From: Planctomycetota bacterium
GTDB lineage: Bacteria > Planctomycetota > SZUA-567
DNA: 7,834 nucleotides
Direction of reading: 5' to 3'
Assembly: GCA_031270145.1 (NCBI GenBank)
Contig: JAISYD010000084.1
Location: 1-7,834 of the forward strand
Positions within the stretch are counted from its first letter, which is position 1; the number at the start of each line of letters is the position of its first letter. The position numbers and the translations under genes are program-made. Below are positions 1 to 6,151 of this stretch, piece by piece. The notes under the pieces are model-generated. The model saw only the letters and a list, made by a program, of their open reading frames with translations. It was not told the origin of the DNA and made no database searches.

Positions 1-408
1 TGGGGCCACGCCCGCGACTATGTCGAGGCGCAGTGGCTGATGTTGCAGCAGGATCGGCCGGACGACTTCGTCATCGCCACCGGCGTCCAGCATCGCGTCC
101 GCGACTTTGTCGAGGCCGCCGCCCGGGAAATCGGCCTGGAGCTGGCCTGGAGCGGCAGTGGCGCGGCTGAAACCGGCGTGGATCAGCATGGCCGGACGCT
201 GGTCCGGGTGGATCCGCGCCATTTCCGCCCCGCCGAGGTGGAAACCCTGCTGGGCGACCCCGGGAAGGCCAGGGAAAAGCTGGGCTGGCGCCCCAAAACC
301 ACTTTCGCCGAACTGGTGCGGGAAATGATGCGGGCCGATCTGGAAAACGCCCGGCGCGACGATTTGCTTAAAAAGAGCGGCTACGAAATTTACGGCTACG
401 ACGAGTGA
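1..408 (+). CDS. gmd: GDP-mannose 4,6-dehydratase, C-terminal part (5' end outside window)
   Basis: Gmd converts GDP-D-mannose to GDP-4-keto-6-deoxy-D-mannose, using tightly bound NADP(H), in the cytoplasm; it is the entry step to GDP-fucose and related 6-deoxy sugars. Only the last 135 residues are present; reading frame 1 is open from the first base to TGA at 406-408. The fragment starts with WGHARDYVEAQWLMLQQ and continues through DDFVIATG and FRPAEVETLLGDP to KAREKLGWRP, which are signature C-terminal blocks of the Gmd family (extended SDR, GDP-binding part). The dinucleotide-binding glycine motif and catalytic Thr/Tyr/Lys would lie upstream and cannot be checked. An internal ATG at 40 is not the start, because family similarity continues to the window edge. 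The stop lies two bases before the ATG of fcl, consistent with translational coupling. Identification is strong; completeness is unknown. Confidence 0.96.
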   Translation, partial: WGHARDYVEAQWLMLQQDRPDDFVIATGVQHRVRDFVEAAAREIGLELAWSGSGAAETGVDQHGRTLVRVDPRHFRPAEVETLLGDPGKAREKLGWRPKTTFAELVREMMRADLENARRDDLLKKSGYEIYGYDE

Positions 409-410
409 AC

Positions 411-1361
411 ATGGACAAGGGCGCGAAAATCTATGTGGCGGGGCACCAGGGGCTGGCCGGTTCGGCCATTGTCCGCCGCCTTATGGCCGGCGGCTACGCC
501 AACCTGCCGCTAAAGACCCATGCCGAACTGGATCTGACCCGACAGGCCGAAGTGGAGGCGTTCCTTGCCCGCGAAAAGCCGGATTACATCTTTTTCGCCG
601 CCGGCCTGGTCGGCGGCATCGCCGCCAACCAGGCCCGCCGGGCCGAGTTCATTCGCCAAAACATCGTGATGGCCGCCAATATCGTCCATTCGGCCTGGCT
701 GGCCGGGGTGGGGCGGCTGCTTTACCTGGGATCCAGTTGCATCTATCCCCGCGACTGCCCCCAGCCCATGCAAGAGGAATGCCTCCTGACCGGACCGCTG
801 GAAGAAACCAACGCGCCCTACGCCCTGGCGAAAATCGCCGGCCTCAAGCTGTGCGAGAGTTACAACCGCCAGTACGGCGTCGAATACGTCGTCGCCATGC
901 CGACCAACCTGTACGGCCCGGGCGACCGCTATGATCTTGAGAATTGCCATGTCCTCCCCGCCCTGATCCGGAAGGCCCACGAGGCCAAGGTTGGCGGCAA
1001 GGCCGAAATGACGGTCTGGGGCAGCGGCGAGCCCCGGCGGGAATTCCTGTACGCGGACGACCTGGCCGACGCCTGCGTCTTCATCATGGAGCATGGGGAC
1101 ATCCGGGGCGGCGTTCTCAATGTCGGCTCCGGGAAGGACCTGAGCGTCCGGGAGCTGGCCGGGGCGGTGGCCGCCGCCGTCGGCTTTTCCGGGCGGCTGG
1201 TTTTCGATCCCTCCCGGCCCGACGGAACGCCCAGGAAGCTGCTGGATGTCGAAAAACTTAAAACGCTCGGCTGGGAGGCCCGCACCTCCCTGGCCGCCGG
1301 TTTGCCGGCGACATACGGCGATTTTCTGGCGCGGGAGGTTTCTGGAAAGGGCGCATCATGA
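411..1361 (+). CDS. fcl: GDP-L-fucose synthase
   Basis: Also called wcaG. This bifunctional 3,5-epimerase/4-reductase turns the Gmd product, GDP-4-keto-6-deoxymannose, into GDP-L-fucose with NADPH. Counted from ATG 411 the protein has 316 residues, close to the roughly 320 of E. coli Fcl. It shows the Rossmann motif GHQGLAG near residue 11, the block LGSSCIYP with Ser108 and Cys110, YALAK with catalytic Tyr137 and Lys141, and His180 in the block LENCHVLPAL. These correspond to E. coli Ser107, Cys109, Tyr136, Lys140 and His179, the known catalytic and epimerase acid/base residues, so the enzyme looks intact. A GTG at 405 overlapping the gmd stop would add two residues. ATG 411 is preferred because a GAG sits five bases upstream, but neither start has a strong ribosome site and coupling to gmd is likely. 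The 3' end overlaps the next gene by four bases (ATGA). Confidence 0.96.
   Translation: MDKGAKIYVAGHQGLAGSAIVRRLMAGGYANLPLKTHAELDLTRQAEVEAFLAREKPDYIFFAAGLVGGIAANQARRAEFIRQNIVMAANIVHSAWLAGVGRLLYLGSSCIYPRDCPQPMQEECLLTGPLEETNAPYALAKIAGLKLCESYNRQYGVEYVVAMPTNLYGPGDRYDLENCHVLPALIRKAHEAKVGGKAEMTVWGSGEPRREFLYADDLADACVFIMEHGDIRGGVLNVGSGKDLSVRELAGAVAAAVGFSGRLVFDPSRPDGTPRKLLDVEKLKTLGWEARTSLAAGLPATYGDFLAREVSGKGAS
1344..1350 (+). promoter_or_regulatory. Ribosome binding site for the GT-A gene
   Basis: GGAAAGG lies seven bases before ATG 1358, inside the 3' end of fcl. It supports ATG 1358, which overlaps the fcl stop as ATGA, over the in-frame ATG at 1433. Confidence 0.55.
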
Positions 1362-2893
1362 TTAGGGTCCAGGATCATAGCCCTTTGGTAAAGATTGCGC
1401 CGCCGCCTTGGCTTGATAAGGGAATCGCGGCCATGTCCAATTCCGAAAGCGGCGCCATGCCGGATGTCAACGCGGTTGATCGCGATGTGGGAGAACCAAC
1501 CCCCTGGCTTTCCGTGGTCGCTGTTTCGCGCAATGACGATCATGGCGGCGATCCGTTGCGCCGCACCCAGTTGTTCGTGGATTCTCTGGCCTGGCAAGCC
1601 GGAGCGTTTTCCCTGCCCACCGAATTGGTGTTGGTGGAATGGAATCCTCCCAGGGATAGACCGGAGCTGGCTGATGTCCTGCGTTTTCCGGTCAATTTCT
1701 TTTTCTCCGTCCGGATCATGACGGTGCCGTTGGAGTTGCACGCCGGCCTTCGCCATGGCGATCGGTTGCCGTTGTTCCAGATGATCGGCAAAAACGTGGG
1801 CATCCGCCGCGCCCGGGGGGAGTTTGTGCTGGCGACCAACATAGATATCCTTTTGGATGACAGCCTTTTTGCCCGGCTCGCCCAAAGGGATTTGGATCCC
1901 CGCCGCATGTACCGGGCGGATCGCTATGATATCGCCAATAGTGTTACCGCCGGCGATCATGCGGCGCAACAGGCGTTTTGCCGGGAAAATGGCAACCAAC
2001 TACGGTATTACCACCGCAAACGCCCACCAGGCTACGCCAATTTGCAAAAAAAGGATCCGGCCGGATCCTCCAGCTTGTTGGCCGGCTTAAGCCAGTTCGC
2101 TTGGTTGGAGGCCGCGGCTGCCGATCCCCGGGTCGTCTTGGCCAAGCCGGACATGCCGGTTGACTGGCTTCACTACTATGCCTGCGGGGACTTCACCCTT
2201 TTGCACCGGGATGCCTGGAACGCCATGCGCGGGTATGGGGAGTTCGAGGCGTTTCCCATGCATATCGATAGCTTGGGATGCATCCAGGCGCATCTGCTCG
2301 GCTATTCCGAAGCGTCTTTTCTCCCGCCCCTGACCTGCTATCACATTGAGCACGCGCCTGGCTCCGGCTGGACGCCGGAACACAACGAAATGCTGTTCGA
2401 CCGCCTGCGGAAAGCGGCCATCCCTTTTATTGAATGGGGATGGGTTAGTGATTTCTTCGTCCCTCTTTTTGAGCATGACGCCCACACCCTGCTTAATGAC
2501 GAGCGCTGGGGGATGAATGATCTGCGGCTGCGCGAAACGGTCTTTGACGCGCGCGACGGAAAAAAGACCACCGCCGCCGATCCCATCACCGATGCCTATC
2601 GGCATCCGGCCGCCCTCAAACCCCAATTTGGCTTGGATGTCTTTAATAGCGCGGCGAACAAGGTTTGGGCAGATCAATCCGAGTTTTCCCAGTTGAAAAA
2701 TTCAACCTGGAGGAGACTAGGGTTGGTTTGCGGCTTGACTAGGGCGTTGCGTTCGGAAAAGCGTGATGGTGGAGTGCAATTTTTCCGGATACCCCTGTTG
2801 AAAAGTTGTTTTAAGGATACCAAATTGTGGATTAATCTGTCAATCATAAGCAATATTGTCTTACTGGGGCTGTTATTGTACAGATCATTTTAA
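1358..2893 (+). CDS. Putative GT-A-like glycosyltransferase with C-terminal membrane segment
   Basis: A 511-residue protein, probably a glycosyltransferase adding a sugar to the glycan made by this cluster; donor and acceptor are unknown. Residues about 50-60 (WLSVVAVSRND) resemble the first strand of GT-A/GT2 folds, ELVLVEWNP at 89-97 resembles the second, and KNVGIRRARGEFVLATNIDIL at 145-165 has the layout of the segment leading to the metal-binding DxD. Here the motif is N-I-D, with only the second Asp kept. A second block at 271-332 includes YYACGDFTLLHRDAW and ends in CYHIEH, candidate acceptor or metal residues. The last roughly 20 residues (about 490-508, WINLSIISNIVLLGLLLY) form one hydrophobic helix, so the protein may be anchored to the inner membrane by its C-terminus. 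Start 1358 overlaps fcl; ATG 1433 is an alternative, since the first 49 residues carry no recognisable fold. The 3' 200 bases are visibly more A+T-rich than the rest. Exact family membership was not verified. Confidence 0.75.
   Translation: MIRVQDHSPLVKIAPPPWLDKGIAAMSNSESGAMPDVNAVDRDVGEPTPWLSVVAVSRNDDHGGDPLRRTQLFVDSLAWQAGAFSLPTELVLVEWNPPRDRPELADVLRFPVNFFFSVRIMTVPLELHAGLRHGDRLPLFQMIGKNVGIRRARGEFVLATNIDILLDDSLFARLAQRDLDPRRMYRADRYDIANSVTAGDHAAQQAFCRENGNQLRYYHRKRPPGYANLQKKDPAGSSSLLAGLSQFAWLEAAAADPRVVLAKPDMPVDWLHYYACGDFTLLHRDAWNAMRGYGEFEAFPMHIDSLGCIQAHLLGYSEASFLPPLTCYHIEHAPGSGWTPEHNEMLFDRLRKAAIPFIEWGWVSDFFVPLFEHDAHTLLNDERWGMNDLRLRETVFDARDGKKTTAADPITDAYRHPAALKPQFGLDVFNSAANKVWADQSEFSQLKNSTWRRLGLVCGLTRALRSEKRDGGVQFFRIPLLKSCFKDTKLWINLSIISNIVLLGLLLYRSF
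2052..2069. repeat. Perfect 18-bp palindrome after an A7 run
   Basis: AGGATCCGGCCGGATCCT is its own reverse complement and lies inside the GT-A gene, encoding part of KKDPAGSS. Seven A residues at 2046-2052 precede it. In RNA it could fold as a six-pair stem closed by GGCC. It could be chance in GC-rich coding DNA. Confidence 0.5.
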
Positions 2894-2925
2894 ATAAAAA
2901 ATGTCCGCGGCCCGCCTGTTATTTG

Positions 2926-2934
2926 GGAATAAGG
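2926..2934 (+). promoter_or_regulatory. Ribosome binding site deciding the start of the capsule-type transferase
   Basis: GGAATAAGG ends five bases before ATG 2940. The upstream in-frame ATG at 2901 is preceded only by an A-rich stretch without a Shine-Dalgarno match, so 2940 is the better start. Confidence 0.6.
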
Positions 2935-2939
2935 TCATA

Positions 2940-5090
2940 ATGAAAATCCTTGGCGTTTCGTTCTTGTCCAGTTTATGGGACATGCACGGTTATCAGGAAT
3001 TGACCCTGCTAAGGGCTCTGCAATTGCGCGGAGCGGAAGTCGATTATTATTTCTGCGATGGATTGGCTAATATCTGTTACGCCAAAACCTTGCCCAATTT
3101 CGGCGGGTTCGGGCCGGGCATTTGCGATATCTGTTCTTCCAGCGGACGGCGGAGATGCGGCGAAACCGGCATTGCTGGACATTCTCTGATGGAGCTAGCG
3201 AATCCGGCCGACGCCGGGACGGCCGAAAAATGGGCTGCTTCCCTGTCTCCGGAGGAGTATGCGGCCGCAAAATACGGCGCCTACGCCGTCGGCGCCTGGG
3301 TTTTGCCGTCAATCAAAAGTTCCTACCGCCTAGTCGAATACCACCCCGGCAACCTGGAAGTGGACGAGGTTTACCGGCAATATCTGGGGGACGGCCTGCT
3401 GTGGGTCTTGACTCTGGATCGGATATTGTCCGCCGGCGGCTATAATCGCCTGCTGGTCTTCAATGGCCGCTTAACCTTTGAAAATATCTCCCTGGAATTG
3501 GCAAGGCTGAGGGGCGTCGATGTTTACACCCATGAGCGCGGCTGGGTTGGCGATCGAATAAAAATAGGCAGGAATGCCTTGCCGGGGTCGTTGGCCGCCT
3601 GCGGGCAGGCATGGGAGAGGTGGCGGGACATTCCCCTGACGCGCGTACAGATCGAAGCGGTCGCCAATTACCAATGCCGCCGGGAGTTGGGCGACGAATC
3701 GGTCATCGGCTGGCGCGCCTTCGCCAAGCGGGATTTTGTCCCGCCGCGGAAAATCCGCGCCCGGCTGGACATCGCGCCCGGCAAGGCCGTCTGGGCTCTT
3801 TTCCCGTCCTCCACCGATGAATTGTCCGCCGATCCGGAATACAGCGCGTCCTCCCTGGAGCAATACGCCTGGATGGAAAACGTCATAGCCGCGCTTGAGC
3901 GGCATCCGCGGGTGCATCTTGTGATCCGCATGCACCCGAACATGGCGGCGGAGCGCTTCGACGGCAGGAACTCCGAATATGATCTCAAGTGGTTTTCGCG
4001 GTTGAAAAACGACGAAAAATACCGAAGCCGGCTCTCGGTGATCGATGCCGCGGACAAGTGTTCGACTTATGATCTGATGGACGCGGCCACGGTTGGCCTG
4101 GCCTATGTTTCCACTTGCGGCCTGGAAATGGCCCTGCGCGGCAAGGTTGCTTGTTGCGGGGTGAGAAGTAATTTGAACCTGATCGACCGCATCTCCCTGC
4201 TTAAAACCTTTGACGATATGCGAGAATGCTTCGCGCGTCACGCCGTTCTCCCCGAAGGCCACGCGGACGCCGCCGTTCAGCGCCAGGCGTTCCGGTTGTT
4301 GCATATGCTGCTCAATAAGCTGACGATCCCCTTCCCGCTGGTGAAAATACACGGCTGGAATTTGGGCGCCAGCCTGAACTACGCCTCGTCCGGGGAGTTG
4401 GCTCCGGGGGAAAACGCCGAACTCGATTGGATTTGCCAATGCGTCGCCGACGGGACGGCGCCGGAATACGCCCCGACCGACGCGGATCGCGCGCTTTCCG
4501 CGGATGGCGAGGACGCCATGTTTTCCGGCGTCCTTGACATCAATGAAATCGGGATGCGGATGGGCTATGAGAATAAAAGTCTGGATTTATCAAAAAACCG
4601 CCGGCTTAATTTTAGTTGTGACCACGATGATCTTGAAGCCTGTTTTGTCAATTTACCGCATGTCCGCAAATACCGCTATATGTCGGGCGACAAGGCGCAA
4701 ATGTTCTTTTCTTCTGGAAATGAGCCGCCCCCCGACAGATTGTGTTTGCTCTATTATGCCCCCAAGAGCCTTCATGTGGAATTGTCGCTCAACCACCGGC
4801 CATTCGCCACGCTGGCCGGAAGCGGTTGGGTGGAAAGCGCGACGCTAAAGATTCCGGACGGCTACTTGCGCGAATTCAACCTGCTGTCCTTCAAGGCGGA
4901 ATCGTCCAGCCAAAGCCGGGATGAGTCCTGCGGCGAAAAGAATGGCGTCTTTAGGCTATACAAGATGGATTTTCTGTCCGTCGGGCACGGAAAAATTACC
5001 TCTTTTATCTCGGCGGCGAATGATTTTTTATATTCCAGCAGACTGAATATCAGCATGCTGAATAGGAAAATGCGGGGTCGGCCGCTTTAA
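2940..5090 (+). CDS. Putative capsule-type (GT-B-like) glycosyl/glycerophospho-transferase with extra C-terminal domain
   Basis: A 716-residue protein, probably transferring a sugar or polyol phosphate during glycan assembly; substrate unknown. The start MKILGVSFLSSLWDMHGYQE fits the first beta strand of a GT-B fold. A cysteine cluster follows: Cys39, Cys46, Cys62, Cys65 (CDIC) and Cys73, possibly a metal site. HERG at 198-201 ends the N-terminal half. The C-terminal half carries FPSSTDE (288-294), RMHPN (330-334), STYDLMDAATVG and STCGLEMALRGK (391-402), the arrangement seen in capsule-synthesis and CDP-glycerol-transferase-like proteins, where this region binds the nucleotide donor. Residues from about 560 onward lie beyond the transferase core; alternating strands such as HVELSLNHRPFATLAG and a proline-containing ATLKIPDGYL suggest a beta-sandwich. 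No signal peptide or membrane helix is evident. An ATG at 2901 would add 13 residues but lacks a ribosome site. The stop codon overlaps the pseB ribosome site, so the two are probably coupled. The family call is by motif only. Confidence 0.75.
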   Translation: MKILGVSFLSSLWDMHGYQELTLLRALQLRGAEVDYYFCDGLANICYAKTLPNFGGFGPGICDICSSSGRRRCGETGIAGHSLMELANPADAGTAEKWAASLSPEEYAAAKYGAYAVGAWVLPSIKSSYRLVEYHPGNLEVDEVYRQYLGDGLLWVLTLDRILSAGGYNRLLVFNGRLTFENISLELARLRGVDVYTHERGWVGDRIKIGRNALPGSLAACGQAWERWRDIPLTRVQIEAVANYQCRRELGDESVIGWRAFAKRDFVPPRKIRARLDIAPGKAVWALFPSSTDELSADPEYSASSLEQYAWMENVIAALERHPRVHLVIRMHPNMAAERFDGRNSEYDLKWFSRLKNDEKYRSRLSVIDAADKCSTYDLMDAATVGLAYVSTCGLEMALRGKVACCGVRSNLNLIDRISLLKTFDDMRECFARHAVLPEGHADAAVQRQAFRLLHMLLNKLTIPFPLVKIHGWNLGASLNYASSGELAPGENAELDWICQCVADGTAPEYAPTDADRALSADGEDAMFSGVLDINEIGMRMGYENKSLDLSKNRRLNFSCDHDDLEACFVNLPHVRKYRYMSGDKAQMFFSSGNEPPPDRLCLLYYAPKSLHVELSLNHRPFATLAGSGWVESATLKIPDGYLREFNLLSFKAESSSQSRDESCGEKNGVFRLYKMDFLSVGHGKITSFISAANDFLYSSRLNISMLNRKMRGRPL

Positions 5091-5093
5091 GGA
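5089..5093 (+). promoter_or_regulatory. Ribosome binding site for pseB
   Basis: AAGGA overlaps the TAA stop of the upstream transferase and sits seven bases before ATG 5101. It supports that start and translational coupling. Confidence 0.65.
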
Positions 5094-5100
5094 TGGGCGC

Positions 5101-6102
5101 ATGGGCGATTTTTTCGACGGCAAAGCCGTGCTGGTAACCGGCGGCACCGGTTCTTTCGGCAAAAAATTCGTGGAGTTGTTGCTGGCGCGGCATCGCCCCC
5201 GCAAGGTGGTGGTGTTTTCCCGGGACGAGCTTAAGCAGTTCGAAATGGCGGGCAGCCAGGCGTTTTCCGGGCGCCCGGAGATCCAATATTACATTGGCGA
5301 CGTCCGGGAACTGGAACGGCTGCGCACCGCCTTCCGCGGCATCGACTATATCGTACACGCCGCCGCTCTGAAGCAGGTGCCCTCCTGCGAATACAACCCC
5401 TTCGAGGCGATCAAGACCAACGTCATCGGGGCCCAAAACGTCATCACCGCCGCCATCGAATGCGGCGTGAGGCGGGTGGCGGCGCTTTCCACCGACAAGG
5501 CGGCGGCTCCCGTCAATCTTTACGGCGCCAGCAAGCTGTGCTCCGACAAGCTGTTCGTGGCCGGCAACGTCATGTCCGGCGTTTCCAATACCCGTTTCTC
5601 CGTCGTCCGCTACGGCAACGTCATGGGCAGCCGGGGTTCGGTGATTCCCTTCTTTGTCCGCCAAGCCCGGGAGCTGGGCAAATTAACCGTTACCGACCGG
5701 CGCATGACCCGCTTCTCCATCACCCTGTCCGAGGGCGTCTCCTTCGTCATGGACTGCCTGGCGGCCATGCGGGGAGGGGAGTTGTTTGTCCCGAAAATCC
5801 CGAGCTACCGCATCATGGACGTGGCCGAGGCGCTGGCGCCCGGGCTGCCGGTGGAGGAGATAGGCGTCCGGCCGGGCGAAAAGCTGCATGAGACGATGAT
5901 CACAATCGACGACGCCAGGAACGCCATGGAATATGACAAGTACTACATCATCCAGCCGACCTTCCATTGGTGGAATCCCGCCGGCCGGCCGGCCGGCGGA
6001 GCGTCCTGCCCGGACGGTTTTTCCTATACCTCGTCGAATAATGATCGCTGGCTTTCCGCGGCCGACATTCGCGGGCTGGCCGGGGAAGGGGGACTGCTGT
6101 AA
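5101..6102 (+). CDS. pseB: UDP-N-acetylglucosamine 4,6-dehydratase (5-inverting), pseudaminic acid pathway
   Basis: PseB removes water from UDP-GlcNAc and inverts C5, giving UDP-2-acetamido-2,6-dideoxy-beta-L-arabino-hexos-4-ulose, the first step to CMP-pseudaminic acid, a sialic-acid-like sugar of flagellins, capsules and O-antigens. At 333 residues it matches the Helicobacter and Campylobacter enzymes. It has TGGTGSFG at 13-20 for NADP binding, the PseB-typical SRDELKQFEM, HAAALKQVPSCEYNP, STDKAAAPVNLYGASK with Asp132, Lys133, Tyr141 and Lys145, and MTRFSITL. The catalytic numbering equals that of H. pylori FlaA1 (Lys133, Tyr141), which supports ATG 5101. The C-terminal DGFSYTSSNNDRWLS is also family-typical. 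A short proline-glycine-alanine stretch (PAGRPAGGAS) lies just before it, encoded by a GC-rich palindrome, and looks like a lineage-specific linker. A UDP-GlcNAc dehydratase of the CapD/FlaA1 group with another product is possible, but the following pseC-like gene argues for pseudaminic acid. Confidence 0.95.
   Translation: MGDFFDGKAVLVTGGTGSFGKKFVELLLARHRPRKVVVFSRDELKQFEMAGSQAFSGRPEIQYYIGDVRELERLRTAFRGIDYIVHAAALKQVPSCEYNPFEAIKTNVIGAQNVITAAIECGVRRVAALSTDKAAAPVNLYGASKLCSDKLFVAGNVMSGVSNTRFSVVRYGNVMGSRGSVIPFFVRQARELGKLTVTDRRMTRFSITLSEGVSFVMDCLAAMRGGELFVPKIPSYRIMDVAEALAPGLPVEEIGVRPGEKLHETMITIDDARNAMEYDKYYIIQPTFHWWNPAGRPAGGASCPDGFSYTSSNNDRWLSAADIRGLAGEGGLL
5978..5999. repeat. 22-bp perfect GC-only palindrome inside pseB
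   Basis: The 22 bases are self-complementary and consist of a CCGG repeat core flanked by CCG and CGG. They encode the variable linker PAGRPAGG near the PseB C-terminus. This may be a local CCGG expansion. Confidence 0.6.
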
Positions 6103-6114
6103 TCCCCCTCCCTC
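6082..6114 (+). other. Hairpin spanning the pseB stop codon, possible weak attenuator
   Basis: GGGGGA (6088-6093) pairs with TCCCCC (6103-6108) around a nine-base loop that contains the TAA stop. The stem extends by an A-T pair and, after one mismatch, by about four more pairs including a G-T. No T-run follows, so it is not a standard intrinsic terminator. It could reduce readthrough into the radical SAM gene or protect the upstream mRNA. Confidence 0.3.
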
Positions 6115-6141
6115 TTTCCCGGCGTCGCCGCGATGTTTTAA

Positions 6142-6146
6142 AAGGA
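6142..6146 (+). promoter_or_regulatory. Ribosome binding site deciding the radical SAM start
   Basis: AAGGA stands five bases before ATG 6152, preceded by an A+T patch TTTTAAAA (6136-6143). It excludes the longer open frame that runs back into pseB from 5933. Confidence 0.7.
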
Positions 6147-6151
6147 TCGCT

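Noticed and set aside
929..1999. Long minus-strand open frame of 356 codons across the fcl/GT-A boundary
   Set aside because: It lies opposite two well-supported genes, has low-complexity His/Gly/Arg-rich composition typical of antisense frames in GC-rich DNA, and shows no recognisable family motif.
2860..2900. Possible sigma70 promoter in the A+T-rich end of the GT-A gene (TTGTCT, 17 bases, TACAGA)
   Set aside because: Both hexamers match the consensus poorly and any A+T-rich stretch yields such pairs; not enough to call a promoter.
3471..4439. Minus-strand open frame of 322 codons opposite the capsule-type transferase
   Set aside because: It is a shadow of the sense gene, whose conserved transferase motifs are on the + strand; no family features are seen in the antisense product.
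4592..4598. A-AAA-AAC heptamer in frame in the capsule-type transferase
   Set aside because: No stable downstream stem or stimulator is seen, and this heptamer is not the efficient bacterial type; probably just Lys-Asn codons.
5933..6151. In-frame upstream extension of the radical SAM gene into pseB
   Set aside because: The extra 73 residues are Pro/Arg/Ala-rich out-of-frame pseB sequence, while a strong AAGGA site directs ATG 6152.
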